This document shows, piece by piece, positions 9,387-20,020 of a stretch of 64,000 bases of DNA. The position numbers and the translations under genes are program-made. Position 1 is the stretch's first letter. The number at the start of each line of letters is the position of its first letter. The notes beneath the pieces were generated by a model. It did not search any database, was not told the origin of the DNA, and was given only the letters and a program-made list of their open reading frames with translations. This DNA is from Sporopachydermia quercuum (Eukaryota > Ascomycota > Sporopachydermiomycetes > Sporopachydermiales > Sporopachydermiaceae): assembly GCA_001599295.1 (NCBI GenBank), contig BCGN01000003.1:845148-909147 (forward strand), given 5' to 3'.

Positions 9387-11918
9387 ATGGGTTTTCAAGA
9401 TCAAACCACATTCAAAGATGCTTTGGATATTGGTTTATCATCAGAGATCATTCATGAGCTACAAGCAGAAACCTCCGAAAATGGTGACATCACATCAGAT
9501 ATAGAACTGGACATTGACCCTGGTTTGTCTGGTGTACCATTGGGATCTACGCAAGAAACAGTTGAGTCAGAAACTACTAGCGATGACGATTATCAGAGAA
9601 AGCTTGACGAACGAGCTCAACAATTATCAAGAGATGCTTACAATCAGATACCTAGAGTAGAATTCAACTACACTGACAGTCCATGTTTGAGAACACAGCT
9701 TGAAGAGTGGTTTGTATATGAAGACAGAACTATATTTGCTGATTTAAAAACGGTATATGAGTTAGTGATAGAAGTAAAATGGAAAACTTTAAACCAAGAT
9801 GCAAAGGAAGGTTTAATTGCTGATTTACTATACGATTTAGAGAATGCTGATCTGTCAAAGCAGAAGATCTCTTTGCAGATATTATTGTATATTATAATGG
9901 GTGTCTATGGCGAAGTAGAGTCTGTTGAAAGTCAAATTGACAGTATTAAACAGAATGCGAAACTTCTAGCTGAGATGTCTATTCTAATTCCTTTGTATGA
10001 CTTGATTAGGTTCTATTTAGTATATTCTCAGTCAGATGAAAGCACAGACCTTGAGAACCCCCAGCAAGAGAACAGTTTTGCACTAGTAGACCTGAATCAA
10101 TTTTATGGCATGACAATAATGTATTTTCTCGTCTGCGTTTTAAGAGATAATGAAGCATTCATTGATGAGTTAGATGCACTAGAAATACCTATATTACCGT
10201 TCCTTATCGAACGTACGAACAAATTACGTTGGGAAGCTACAAACGAAATTCCGTTGCGAAATATTACTTTGTTATGCTGGAGACTTATCCAATGTTTATT
10301 TGGAGATTTGGAGAAGCTATCTAAGACAAAGGCATATTTGCAAAAGCTTCATCATGTAGAAAAGGATAAAGGATCCAAGCTGAATGATGCTTCACCTTTA
10401 GACTATCATGCGTTTAGGAAAGACATCACATCACGATACCCGACTTATATTCCACCACCTTCTCGCCTGCCTGATAGTTTGGAAAACTCGCAAAGCATTT
10501 CTTACTTCATTCAAGTTCCTAGACCTATTACTGAACAGACATCTGTTATGGGTTTACCAACACCGCCTATCAACATAGCAACACCAGCACCATCTCCACC
10601 ATTTGTCCCTACACCAATTCCTGGTCAGAAGGCCAAACGATCAACATTTCAAACCAATCAGAGTGTTCCTTTGATTTATCCCATGAAAGATAGTGTACCG
10701 TACAGCATAAAAGAAGCGTGTGAGATCTTTTCAACCAGCATAAGAACAAGTTTACCCATAAGACAACTCTGGAATGAGCGTGAACTTTTCATGAAACAAG
10801 AAAGAGGCTGGGTTCCATCAATTGATGAAGTTGATGATAAATTCTCGCAGGTTTTAATACAAGATGACTCTGATGATGACAACAGCTTACTGCACATACA
10901 ATATGAGAAAGAAAGGAAAGCTCTTTTGAGAATTGAAACGTTTTATGGACTGATTTTACCTTCGTTGAGTTCTTTTACTAATGTCCTTATCAAAATAATG
11001 GTTGCTAGTTTATTCAAAGGAAATGACACATCTGATGGATCATTGATCCTGAAATCTGACAGGTCTCAAGAGCTTTCCAAACAAGATATCGATCGTATAA
11101 ATATTCTAAGGGCAAATCAGATTGTATTAGAAGCATCTTCATCGATTTTGCTTCTGCTGGCTAAATGGTTCAAATTATCGCATATAATGAAGTTTGAATA
11201 CTTATCGACTATTATATTTGATTCCAGATTCTATGTATTGGTGCATGGCTATTGTATGAGACTTGATGATGTTACTGCAAGTGTTGTTTCGCAGTATCAA
11301 GTCCCAGGTTACGAAATGTTTGAAGTATGTCGCAGTTTATCAGCTAATCCTACTAGCTCAAAAGAAAACTTTGGGTTATTGAAATGCAAAGATTTTACTG
11401 GTTATATTTCTATTGATGATGCCAAATTATGTGAAAAGATCCAATGTTTCTCTTGGTCGTTTATGTTTTCCACTATAAACCTCTTGAAGATAGTTAAAAT
11501 GACGGTTAGAAAGAAGACTCAACGAATAATGTTTCTTGCGGAGATTAAAGCTTGCGATTCTTTTAAAAAGCTCCTAAAAGTGTATCAACAAGAACTGTGG
11601 CAAGCCACGCTAGGAGTAATCAAACAGGTTGTACCTTATAATGGTAGGAAATGGAAAATTTCTAATATGGATTTAATCTCAGCAATATTCTTACATTGTA
11701 AACTAGGATTACGTGATGATTGGTTAACAGGTAATGATATAAATGGAGAGTTAGAAGATGCGTATCCTCAAGAAGTTGCCATGCGAGCATTGACTCAGTT
11801 TTATAATTTCCGCAAGTATCCTGATAGAATGACAAGTTTAGGATATGAGAAGAAAGATGTTGATTTTTTCACTCAGGAATTAGAAGGCATGGCTTGGGAA
11901 AATGGTATTAAAAAGTGA
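9387..11918 (+). CDS. FAR11: FAR11/STRIP-family STRIPAK subunit
   Basis: 843-residue protein. The N-terminal N1221 domain begins near residue 85 with VEFNYTDSPCLRTQLEEWF, the hallmark pattern (Y-x-D-S, then E-L/Q-L-EEWF-x-Y) of STRIP1/2 and Far11. The C-terminal half carries the second conserved region (DUF3402-like), ending in RALTQFYNFRKYPDRM. A proline-rich linker sits at about 385-415. Family members scaffold the STRIPAK phosphatase-kinase complex, which in yeasts controls pheromone-arrest recovery, TORC2 signalling and mitophagy. Saccharomyces Far11 is 953 residues. The start at 9387 is the first ATG of the long frame. An out-of-frame ATG lies 157 nt upstream. Confidence 0.82.
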   Translation: MGFQDQTTFKDALDIGLSSEIIHELQAETSENGDITSDIELDIDPGLSGVPLGSTQETVESETTSDDDYQRKLDERAQQLSRDAYNQIPRVEFNYTDSPCLRTQLEEWFVYEDRTIFADLKTVYELVIEVKWKTLNQDAKEGLIADLLYDLENADLSKQKISLQILLYIIMGVYGEVESVESQIDSIKQNAKLLAEMSILIPLYDLIRFYLVYSQSDESTDLENPQQENSFALVDLNQFYGMTIMYFLVCVLRDNEAFIDELDALEIPILPFLIERTNKLRWEATNEIPLRNITLLCWRLIQCLFGDLEKLSKTKAYLQKLHHVEKDKGSKLNDASPLDYHAFRKDITSRYPTYIPPPSRLPDSLENSQSISYFIQVPRPITEQTSVMGLPTPPINIATPAPSPPFVPTPIPGQKAKRSTFQTNQSVPLIYPMKDSVPYSIKEACEIFSTSIRTSLPIRQLWNERELFMKQERGWVPSIDEVDDKFSQVLIQDDSDDDNSLLHIQYEKERKALLRIETFYGLILPSLSSFTNVLIKIMVASLFKGNDTSDGSLILKSDRSQELSKQDIDRINILRANQIVLEASSSILLLLAKWFKLSHIMKFEYLSTIIFDSRFYVLVHGYCMRLDDVTASVVSQYQVPGYEMFEVCRSLSANPTSSKENFGLLKCKDFTGYISIDDAKLCEKIQCFSWSFMFSTINLLKIVKMTVRKKTQRIMFLAEIKACDSFKKLLKVYQQELWQATLGVIKQVVPYNGRKWKISNMDLISAIFLHCKLGLRDDWLTGNDINGELEDAYPQEVAMRALTQFYNFRKYPDRMTSLGYEKKDVDFFTQELEGMAWENGIKK

Positions 11919-12561
11919 TACTTGCTTAGCTTATTAGTCTTCTGGAGTGTATGAAATGCTTATGTATGTATGTGTATATAGTGATGATGTGAGTATTAAA
12001 TAAAGTGCATGATTTTTTGTCGTGTTTAGCTAAACAATAAAGCGTTTATCGTGCATGTATATCAGAATATCTATCTGTACAGCACGGTGAATATATAACA
12101 GAATTCAGCATTGTTCTGCTTCACGTTGGCTGGGTTGGCCTTATAGATGCTGCGAACAAATTAATAGCTTCGTATATGCCTACAGAATCACTCATCAAAT
12201 TGATACAAAACAGGATATTTGACTGGAAAATGTTGAATTTTCCTTCCAAAATGTGTTTCGAGAGAAGAATTCTCTCTATGGTCAATATCAACTAGTGCAT
12301 CAAGAGTGTCCTTTGATGCGAAGTTCATTTCGTTCGACAAGTCAACTACTAAAATACGAGTTAAGTCAGGAGAATTCCCTATTCCCCTGAATAAACAATT
12401 GTCAAAGTAAATTTGTTACCTTCCCATTCTGATAAAATAGCTGAGCTTATCGTTAAGTATTAATAATAACAAAGATAACTTTCGTTGTATCACCAATTGA
12501 ATTTACAACTCATTTGATTCGTTATTGGCAACAGTTTGCTAATTCTTCACAAATCTTCCAT
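11919..12561. other. Convergent intergenic region
   Basis: About 0.64 kb lies between the 3' ends of FAR11 and DIB1. It is AT-rich with tandem TATGTATG near 11960 in the FAR11 3' UTR. Nothing else is seen. Confidence 0.45.
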
Positions 12562-13108
12562 CTAAAATCTATGCCTAGTCGAATAATCCTTTGGACTAAC
12601 AACCAAACCTTTGCCTTTTCTTGCTCCACGATACACTGTCTCGATAATATCGATCATTTCTTGTTTATCATCTAGAAGGAAGTTCAACTTATTGTTGTTA
12701 CCAGTACCGAAGTCACACAGCATATGTTTATTCCTGAAGAAAAACATTACTGCCACAGGATCATATAGTTCCCATAATTGATTGAAATCAGGCACCTGTT
12801 CAATATCGCAGAGATATACCACTGCAAACTTCCGTACTTTCTCTGCAATTCCAAATAGCATATCATCCATCATCATGCATTCAGGATCCTAAAGAAATTG
12901 TTAGAACATTGCTCATAATAATTGTCTAACAGCGATCTGTGTCGTACTAAATCACTAAAAGAAAAAATTGGCTCATCTCTTTATACGTGTTCCCTTTGCT
13001 TACTTTATCCTTACCGAATCGAATAACAACGAGTCGATCCTCTTCGGAGAGAATGGCTTGATCCACATGCCACCCTGTTCTCAAATGTGGTAAAAAAATA
13101 CTTCCCAT
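12562..13108 (-). CDS. DIB1: U5 snRNP 15-kDa protein DIB1 (two exons)
   Basis: Thioredoxin-fold component of the U4/U6.U5 tri-snRNP that keeps the spliceosome in the pre-activation state. Exon 1 is 13004-13108 (35 codons) and exon 2 is 12562-12888. The 115-nt intron 12889-13003 has a GTAAGC donor and a TTCTAAC branch 11 nt before TAG. The joined product is 143 residues, exactly the Saccharomyces length, and reads continuously across the junction (IRFGKDKDPECMMMDDMLF). The signature LRTGWHVDQAI is near the N-terminus, and FAVVYLCDI and CDFGTGNNNKLNF follow. Identity is very high along the whole length, so start and splice are secure. Confidence 0.97.
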
Positions 13109-13986
13109 ACTGCCAAATATAGTTGTATTATGATTAAATTTTATGAGTATAATAACGAACTTTTTGGCAAAAATACTGGAATCAATTGATTTCAATAATC
13201 CAACTTAATGCCTGTATAAAACCATGTGTTTTTCTACGGTTTCGTTTACGATTACTTGAAATCCAGCACATATATCAAGGCTCTCTAGCTAGTTTGTACC
13301 TTTTAGAACCAACAGATCTATCAATCTGATACGTCTTTCCTATTTCTCAATCCTTGTTGTATACCATAGTAATCATTGCTGTAGTGAAGGGAACAAGAAA
13401 GAAGAGTGACTAACAGCAAGAATAGCCAACAATACAATATCGTTTCTTTACCTCAATAAAATAAATCTCGAGAAGTAAATATTCATTACGTGAACGGCTA
13501 TATTATTCATGATGATATAATCACCTAACTCAAAGTGAGATTTCATGTTTGCAAACTAATTTTCCTTTTCTGATTGGCTCATAAAGATATTTTGTTAACA
13601 TGTCGTTCTTGTCTTTGCTTTACTGGGGAGGTGAATTCTGGGAGTTGATTTTTTCATAGCGGTGTGTAAATAACAACTTATCGTTGAATAATCAATAGTT
13701 ACTTTACTAAATTGTAATTCTATCGTTGTGAGTCTTGTCTTTGAAAGGGAATTAGTAGTATCAAATTGACTTTGAGCGTCTAATAGGCTGTTCNTGTAAA
13801 CTAGCTTCAAGAACAAAAGACAAACAAACAGGTTGATCAGTTAGCTGTAAAGAAGGTAATTTAGTTCCAGAATAATATTTCTTCACTTGCCAGTAAGAAG
13901 ACATTGATATTAGGAAGTAATATCAACAGGGAAACTAGAAGATACTAAGGGAAAAGAAAAATAAATCACTAGTTAAAACCGGCAAT
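13109..13986. other. Divergent intergenic region (DIB1/complex I subunit)
   Basis: About 0.88 kb of AT-rich sequence with one ambiguous base at 13794. No conserved RNA or coding frame was recognised. Confidence 0.4.
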
Positions 13987-14610
13987 ATGACTGAATCTGA
14001 ACCAATTCCTCAAACATCACCATATCACTTCCTCAAATTTGGAGTGAGAGATTACGGACACTTTGAACCCAAAGACACAATCAGTATTACTATAGATACG
14101 GGATTTGTTTCAACAATAGCTGGTGTTGTTGCAGCTGTTGCTAAAACAAAGCTTTCAAAGCCATCATACGGAACATCTGGTGCTTTTCTAAAGAATGCTC
14201 CTTATATTGGTTACTTTGCAGCTTGTGGTGCTACATTTGCTTTCGTTCAATCCTCATTAGCAAATTTGAGAGAAAAAGATGATGGTATCAATTCATTCTG
14301 GGGTGGTGTTGCCGCAGGTGCTATCATCGGTGCTAGAAAAGGAAGATTTGGTCCTCTTTTAATTACTTCTACTTGTGTTGGTGTTATCATGGGTGTCTAT
14401 TCATGGTCTGGTGGTTTGTTAGGTTTACGTGAAGAATCTCTTGAATATCATAAGAAGAAGAATGCAGACTACGACAGAAGGGAATTGCCTGATGGTGAAG
14501 AGATGAGATTATGGGATACATTACACAGAGTTCCTCTATCGCAAACCATCAAAGAATTGGGACCTGGAAGAGGTATTCCTGATAGATTACCAGCTCCCAA
14601 GGAAGAGTAA
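13987..14610 (+). CDS. Respiratory complex I accessory subunit, NDUFA11/21.3-kDa type
   Basis: 207-residue protein of the Tim17/Tim22-like four-helix fold used by NDUFA11 (Neurospora 21.3-kDa subunit), an inner-membrane accessory subunit of NADH:ubiquinone oxidoreductase. Glycine-rich helices lie at about 38-55, 76-92, 107-125 and 128-145 (for example GVAAGAIIGARKGRFGP). A charged C-terminal tail contains LWDTLHRVPLSQTIKELGPG. It lacks the twin CX3C cysteines and length typical of TIM proteins, which favours the complex I assignment. Its presence implies that the organism retains complex I, unlike Saccharomyces. It lies next to two mitoribosomal genes. Confidence 0.8.
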   Translation: MTESEPIPQTSPYHFLKFGVRDYGHFEPKDTISITIDTGFVSTIAGVVAAVAKTKLSKPSYGTSGAFLKNAPYIGYFAACGATFAFVQSSLANLREKDDGINSFWGGVAAGAIIGARKGRFGPLLITSTCVGVIMGVYSWSGGLLGLREESLEYHKKKNADYDRRELPDGEEMRLWDTLHRVPLSQTIKELGPGRGIPDRLPAPKEE

Positions 14611-15106
14611 AGGTGGTCGGGGTGATAGTGGTAGTGATGTAGATAGTAGGAGATGGAAGTATTTTGATATGATATTGATGGAATCCGTACTTGGTTAAGG
14701 GAAGTTCATAAATTTTACATCTTTCAAGATTTTTCCTGATGGTATTGTTTGGTCAAGTTCGAGTTCTGTTTTCATTTTATGTATTTTGGAGTAACTTTGC
14801 ATTCATTCGCGATTATAATCGATTGTCAACTTCTGACGTAGGTCTTATCTGTACTATGTATATTACTTCACTGTAATGCAATACCTTGAAGATAATTGTA
14901 TAAAACTTTCCTCACTCTTTGATGCATAGTCAATAAATTTGATACTAATAATTGAGTTTGTAGGCTCAAGGAATAGTAAGCCGTAAAGTTACGTGGAGGA
15001 ATGAATAATTTCAATATGATATTTAAATGAATATGTACATGGGCTATTCTTTTCAAACACTTTCCTATATAATAAAGCGTCTATCCTTGACCATTTCTCA
15101 AAATGT
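14611..15106. other. Convergent intergenic region
   Basis: About 0.5 kb between the complex I subunit gene and MRPL36 3' ends. The G-rich segment 14610-14660 directly after the stop gives way to AT-rich sequence. No gene was recognised. Confidence 0.4.
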
Positions 15107-15706
15107 TTATTTCTTCTTCTTATTCTTTGTTCTTTTGAATAGAGAACCAGATTTAATGTTCTTACCAGTTGAAATGAGATCAAGGTAAGCGTCCATTGCG
15201 GACTGAGGTTCGACACTTTCTGATTCTCCTTCCTGAGCTCCCTGAGTTTCTGATACTTCTTCAGTTGATTCTTCAGTAGCTTCTGGTATTTCTGATACAG
15301 TATCCAAATGAAATTTCTTCATAAATAATTCTTTCTTTTTTGTTGCATCAAAATCTTCCTCACTCAAATCAAGACGTGATGGATTATACACAGCATTATT
15401 CCTTATATCAGTAACCGTAGATAACTCAACTCTTGGTAGTTGTGATCTTCTGGTAATAGTAGAACCGTCAGTTAATTTCACAACAGTGTCAAATGTATAA
15501 TAAATCCTGCTTCTAGCTCGGCCAGGTAAAACTTTGGTTCGTTTTCTGGTCTCCAACTTCACGGTTGGCTCTCCCTCTTCTGATTTCCTGGGTTTTCCCT
15601 TTGCTACAAAACTAGCATATCTTACTGGTGTTGAACACAATGCACCCCCATTAGATAATCGGCTAATAACCGACGTCTGTTTGCTTACTTGCTGTAATAA
15701 ACTCAT
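15107..15706 (-). CDS. MRPL36: Mitochondrial large-subunit ribosomal protein bL31m
   Basis: The conserved core RSRIYYTFDTVVKLTDGSTI followed by RRSQLPRVE and DIRNNAVYNPSRLDL matches yeast Mrpl36 ([21 protein letters not shown], then DQRNNPLWNPS). The C-terminus SAMDAYLDLISTGKNIKSG matches the fungal-specific tail (MDDYLSLLDDSEQQIKSG). I start at the ATG at 15706, giving 199 residues with a basic mitochondrial presequence (MSLLQQVSKQTSVISRL). The open frame continues 14 codons upstream only with a TTG. An acidic Glu/Ser-rich insert lies at about 140-170. The gene is divergent from MRP7, another mitoribosomal gene, 675 bp away. Confidence 0.92.
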   Translation of the reverse strand: MSLLQQVSKQTSVISRLSNGGALCSTPVRYASFVAKGKPRKSEEGEPTVKLETRKRTKVLPGRARSRIYYTFDTVVKLTDGSTITRRSQLPRVELSTVTDIRNNAVYNPSRLDLSEEDFDATKKKELFMKKFHLDTVSEIPEATEESTEEVSETQGAQEGESESVEPQSAMDAYLDLISTGKNIKSGSLFKRTKNKKKK

Positions 15707-16381
15707 AGTTCCTGTTATACAACTTTTAATGCTGTGATACGATGTCAAACAACAGTAATCAACCTTTATGATGATGCACTACTGCTGTGAACCACTTTTT
15801 CCTTGTGCCCAGTCTCCTTATAGCCACAGCAATATGCTTAGTTTTGTTAGGGTGTAGGTTTGTAAGCAATTAGCAATAGATAAATATTAATTACAATTAT
15901 TGCTGTCTCTATATATATTGTGGTTGATCATAGTTATCATTTTTCAGTTTCTGTGCCGAGTTACTTTTTGACACAAATCGCATTAAAGAAAACACCCACA
16001 CAACACACAGTTACCCGGCCAACTGACGCTTCGTATGAACCAAATCCTTCATAGTGAAAAATAACGGATTCTTCATTTTACTTATGATTTATATTGATGG
16101 TTGATATATATGCCTACGGATGGTATTGTATAAGGTGTTCAGTATAGTGACAAAGTGACAGTACTTATAGCAATAAGCGTCGCTGTACAAAGGTATCCTT
16201 GTTTGGAATCAATCTGTATCATTTACCAAGCTATAACCGGTTTTTAATAATATAGAGATACAGAAATCACCAAACTATCCATCCATCCACCATCAAGTAG
16301 GACGGACAGTAGGTAGAGTGAGTGATTGTATATTTTGTATATTATATACATACTACTTGATTACAACATTATTAGATACCA
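15707..16381. other. Shared promoter region of MRPL36 and MRP7
   Basis: The 675-bp gap between two divergent mitoribosomal protein genes contains TATATATATTG near 15911 and TATATACATAC near 16344. I found no textbook mitoribosomal promoter motif by eye. Confidence 0.4.
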
Positions 16382-17533
16382 ATGTCAATTTATCAATCGC
16401 TGACGAGATCATTAACTTGGTCAGCAGATCTGCTGTCGGGAAGATCTACAGCATGCGTTAGCCCTTTATTCATCCAAATCAGAACTGCTACAAAGCGAGC
16501 TGCTGGTTCAAGGACTAGTAATAAAGATTCCAGAGGTAGAAGACTTGGTGTGAAGGTTAACGATGGTGAACTAGTTAAACCAGGACAAATTATCATGCGA
16601 CAAAGAGGTACGAAGTTCTTTCCTGGTGAAAACGCATGGATTGGAAAAGATCACACAATTTTTGCATTGGAACCTGGTTACGTTAGGTTTTACAGAGATC
16701 CATTCCACCCATTGAGAAGATTTGCTGGTGTAGCTCTGAGACATGATTTGCGATTACCCACACCTCATTTCGAGCCAAGAGTGAGAAGATTTGGTTATAT
16801 TCCTATTGAAGATGAAGTTGAGAAGGCCAAAGAGCGAGATAATATGAGTCGAAAGGAGTTTTTGAACTCACCCGCATTGAAAGAAGAGTTAGCAAATCGA
16901 GAAGCTAGGAGACAAGACACAATGAAAAAACTTGGTGAGGAGGCTAGTGGTCTTGCTGGTTTAACACCAGAAGAAAGTGCTGTAGCTGGTGAAAGATTAT
17001 ATAAGATCAAACAGTATATCAGTGGTGGAAGAAGTGAAGAAGAATCAAAGCATACAATTTCTTTCCTTTATGGACATTCATTGAAATTAGCAATGCAAAG
17101 AGGTGAAATCACTGAGGCTGAAAGTAAGGAGAAACTCAATTTCTATAACAGCGTTTGTGAAAAGTTGAATACTGGAGTTATGTTTGATGCCGATAGGAAG
17201 ATCATTAAGTACATCTCACCTGAAGACATTGTTTCTATGAAGAAAGAAAATATTGCTAAAATGATTGACATTTTCAATAGTGGAATTCCCGCTGCCGAAA
17301 TCAGACAACTAGTCATTCCTTTGGCTTCGGCTCCATGTTTCACATTATCTGAAAGAGTTAAGCTAATGAGAAGATACGCTAAGAAGGTGTTGCCTGAATA
17401 TATGGATAAAAAGTATACTAAGGAAGGTGAAACTCTTGGTCCTAAATCCAAGGATATTAAGGTGATAAACCGTTGGAATTATGACACTCGTAAACTTGAA
17501 AGAGTTGTGCGTCCATTGGACGTTTTTGCTTAA
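16382..17533 (+). CDS. MRP7: Mitochondrial large-subunit ribosomal protein bL27m
   Basis: 383 residues against 371 in Saccharomyces. A basic presequence (about 1-35) is followed by the bL27 core at about 37-105: ATKRAAGSRTSNKDSRGRRL, then PGQIIMRQRGTKFFPGENA and GKDHTIFALEPGYVRFY. bL27 lies at the peptidyl-transferase centre. The long fungal C-terminal extension, starting with VALRHDLRLPTPHFEPRVRR, is also conserved with yeast Mrp7. The leucine of VALRHDL is encoded by CTG, again fitting the standard code. It is transcribed divergently from MRPL36. Confidence 0.95.
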   Translation: MSIYQSLTRSLTWSADLLSGRSTACVSPLFIQIRTATKRAAGSRTSNKDSRGRRLGVKVNDGELVKPGQIIMRQRGTKFFPGENAWIGKDHTIFALEPGYVRFYRDPFHPLRRFAGVALRHDLRLPTPHFEPRVRRFGYIPIEDEVEKAKERDNMSRKEFLNSPALKEELANREARRQDTMKKLGEEASGLAGLTPEESAVAGERLYKIKQYISGGRSEEESKHTISFLYGHSLKLAMQRGEITEAESKEKLNFYNSVCEKLNTGVMFDADRKIIKYISPEDIVSMKKENIAKMIDIFNSGIPAAEIRQLVIPLASAPCFTLSERVKLMRRYAKKVLPEYMDKKYTKEGETLGPKSKDIKVINRWNYDTRKLERVVRPLDVFA

Positions 17534-17960
17534 ATGGCCCTCTTGAAATTTTTCACAATCTGTATATATTTTTCTCATTTGGATCCAATAAATACTCGAA
17601 ATTATTGTAGTTAATGCTAACTTATAGTGATAATGTGATGGTTTCACTGTTTGGTTTTCGTATATGCTGCTCGCTATTTACTCTTATATTACTACATTTA
17701 ATTGGAAATCAAACTCGATTTTTCTTCTAAAAGGCTACATTGTTCCATCAAATAGTCAATTATTTGTTAAATACTAACGTATTATTTTATTCAAATTAAT
17801 CATTAATTATGGGGAGTTAATTATTCACATTGTACATACCATACCCCTTGGTATGAAGATAGTTCATGGTCTCATTACATCAGTGGCTACTGAAACCAAT
17901 AAGTCATTAAAATAAAAATCAGAAAAATCAACAGAAATAATCAGATTGATCGATTCTAGT
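17534..17960. other. Convergent intergenic region
   Basis: About 0.43 kb between the MRP7 and MRH1 3' ends. Only AT-rich 3'-UTR-like sequence is seen. Confidence 0.4.
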
Positions 17961-18827
17961 TCAGGCTTGAACTTCGGTTTCGCCTGAAGTTCTTGGTTCT
18001 TCAGTTACATGATGTTCCTTATGGAATATAGGTAAAAGCTTTGACTCAAACTTGGTACCGGCTAAAATAAACCATAATGGATAAACAACAAATAAGAAGA
18101 CATCCAAGATACCGTAGAAAATAGTTTGAGAATCGGGTTCAATAACATTACCACCTTCAGATAAGCCAAAGCAAATTGGATATAAGAACCAGAAGAAGGA
18201 AACATAGGCAGCAAATTTAGTTAATTGAGACTTGGCTTCATCTGAAACATCGGCAGCAGCTGTTCTCAAATTAGTAAACAAATTCAAGACAACCAAGAAA
18301 TAAGCAACAACGCCGAATACAAAATAACCCCACTTGTACGTCGATGTGATCAGAGAACCAATCAAGAACGTTACAACGTAGACCATTGAAGCAACAACGT
18401 TAAAGATCAAATGATGTCTTTCGCAATGAGCTAATAGACATAAGTTAGCAACAGTGAAGGCAAATGCAAAGAAGTATCCAACATATTGCGAATAAAAGAT
18501 TTGTCTTGTTGCAGGTACTTCAGAAGGATCCGAAACCGTTGTATGATTGAATTCAGCTTGAATTGCAGTCCAACCTAAATCAGATGCCATTGTAAAATAA
18601 GTGAACATCATAGCAACTGATGTACCTAAAGTATTGTAGAACATTGTTCTTTTCTCACCAGGTTTCAAATATGTGTAAATAATGTAACCAATGGTTGAGA
18701 GTGAGAATAGACAGAACACTGTCCATAACCAATCTGAACCATGATCGGTAATGTGAATATCAGCACCGAATGGTGGATTTACTTGTACTGCTTCATTACC
18801 AGCTTTAACGACAAAATTGTCTGCCAT
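17961..18827 (-). CDS. MRH1: Opsin-related seven-helix plasma-membrane protein
   Basis: 288-residue member of the fungal opsin-related family (Mrh1/Yro2/Hsp30). Seven hydrophobic segments span about residues 33-270 after a short extracellular N-terminus and before a charged cytosolic tail. Helix C retains the DLGW block (TMASDLGWTAIQAEF). In helix G, where light-driven pumps have LDVxxK, this protein has ILDVFLF, so the retinal Schiff-base lysine is replaced by phenylalanine and no bound retinal is expected. Family members are abundant, eisosome- or raft-associated and stress-induced. MRH1 fits better than HSP30 by length, but the paralogues are not separable by eye. It has a long upstream region. 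Confidence 0.88.
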   Translation of the reverse strand: MADNFVVKAGNEAVQVNPPFGADIHITDHGSDWLWTVFCLFSLSTIGYIIYTYLKPGEKRTMFYNTLGTSVAMMFTYFTMASDLGWTAIQAEFNHTTVSDPSEVPATRQIFYSQYVGYFFAFAFTVANLCLLAHCERHHLIFNVVASMVYVVTFLIGSLITSTYKWGYFVFGVVAYFLVVLNLFTNLRTAAADVSDEAKSQLTKFAAYVSFFWFLYPICFGLSEGGNVIEPDSQTIFYGILDVFLFVVYPLWFILAGTKFESKLLPIFHKEHHVTEEPRTSGETEVQA

Positions 18828-19900
18828 TTTTATTGTTTTCTGTTGTGTTTGGATTTAATAGATTTTAACTTCTACTTGATGACTCAAGNTTAGTTGTTTA
18901 GTTTTAAGCAGAAATATGCTTTTCTTTCTCTTTCTTCAGAAAATCACTTGTGAGTATTGATTTTGATTTATAAGATTTTTATCTCTTATGATATTTTTGT
19001 TATTCACTTTCTATAATCAATTTCTAATAAAACGTGATTGATTGTAAAATAAGTAAAATGTAGAAACTATTATAAATATATCAATTAGCTTTTGACCTGA
19101 ATACCATCAGGCTCTCATTTTATAGCTGTTACCATTTTATCTCAACCGCTTAGACAATTACCAATCCCCATGATCATCTATGGATTCCCATACAAATCTC
19201 GGATAGCAAATCCTTGCATTCTCGTGAACCGTCTGTCAGATTCTTCGATACACTTCTGCCGAAGTACCCAGTTTCACCGATAAGTGTTTATTCCCCTTCC
19301 ATCGAACAACTTCAACATCATCCTTCTCAGCATCATTCTTCCCAGGATCATGAGTACCTTCGGATCTTTATAACCAGAGAGACATGTGACTAAAAATGAC
19401 CAGGGATTCATCGTACATAGATATTGCATAATTGTCTCATATACTATATGTCTGATTGTGCTTGTGTATGCATCATTGAAAACTTTATTTGAGTTGGCGG
19501 TTAAGTATTTCCGACTCACAGGTAATGAGAGATTTGGAAGGGATGAGACAGACAAGAAAAACGAGTGTTCAATGGTTATGGATCTACGAAGTAATCAGAC
19601 ATCATGATTCTGTCAATTATTGCAAGAATATATGTACGTGTGCATATCTGTTAATCTCACATAATCATCATAGTTGATATGTGGTTGATTTGACTTCTGC
19701 AAAAAAATTAGTTTAGGCTACCCACAGCTCAATTGATTCTTTAATCACCTTAATTTCATTGAATACATTTTATATAACAGAATGATCTAAAACATGTTTG
19801 AGACACATAAATGTTTTGTGATATTTCTGGATTGTATCTAGTTACTTAGAAACTACTTCCCGATCCAGATGGGTTGATCGAACCTGTTGTTCGGCGTATC

Positions 19901-19933
19901 ATGCCGTTATGAACACCTTATGCATTACGGCAT
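19901..19933. repeat. Short imperfect inverted repeat
   Basis: ATGCCGTTATG at 19901-19911 is answered by CATTACGGCAT at 19923-19933, with one mismatch and perfect outer ATGCCGT/ACGGCAT. CCG and CGG half-sites in inverted orientation suit a Zn2Cys6 dimer, but the spacing is long. Confidence 0.35.
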
Positions 19934-20007
19934 AACATACATGATTGAATGAAAGCTCAAGAAGATTCCCTCGTATCATACTTGATGCGTGGTCCTTATA
20001 TATAATT

Positions 20008-20020
20008 TTCTTGAATGTTT
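20008..20020. promoter_or_regulatory. Heat-shock-element-like triplet
   Basis: TTC, GAA and TTT units are spaced by two bases, one mismatch from a three-unit Hsf1 site (nTTCnnGAAnnTTC). A further TTC lies at 20024-20026. It is 1.2 kb from MRH1, an orthologue group known for stress induction, so the link is only suggestive. Confidence 0.2.
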
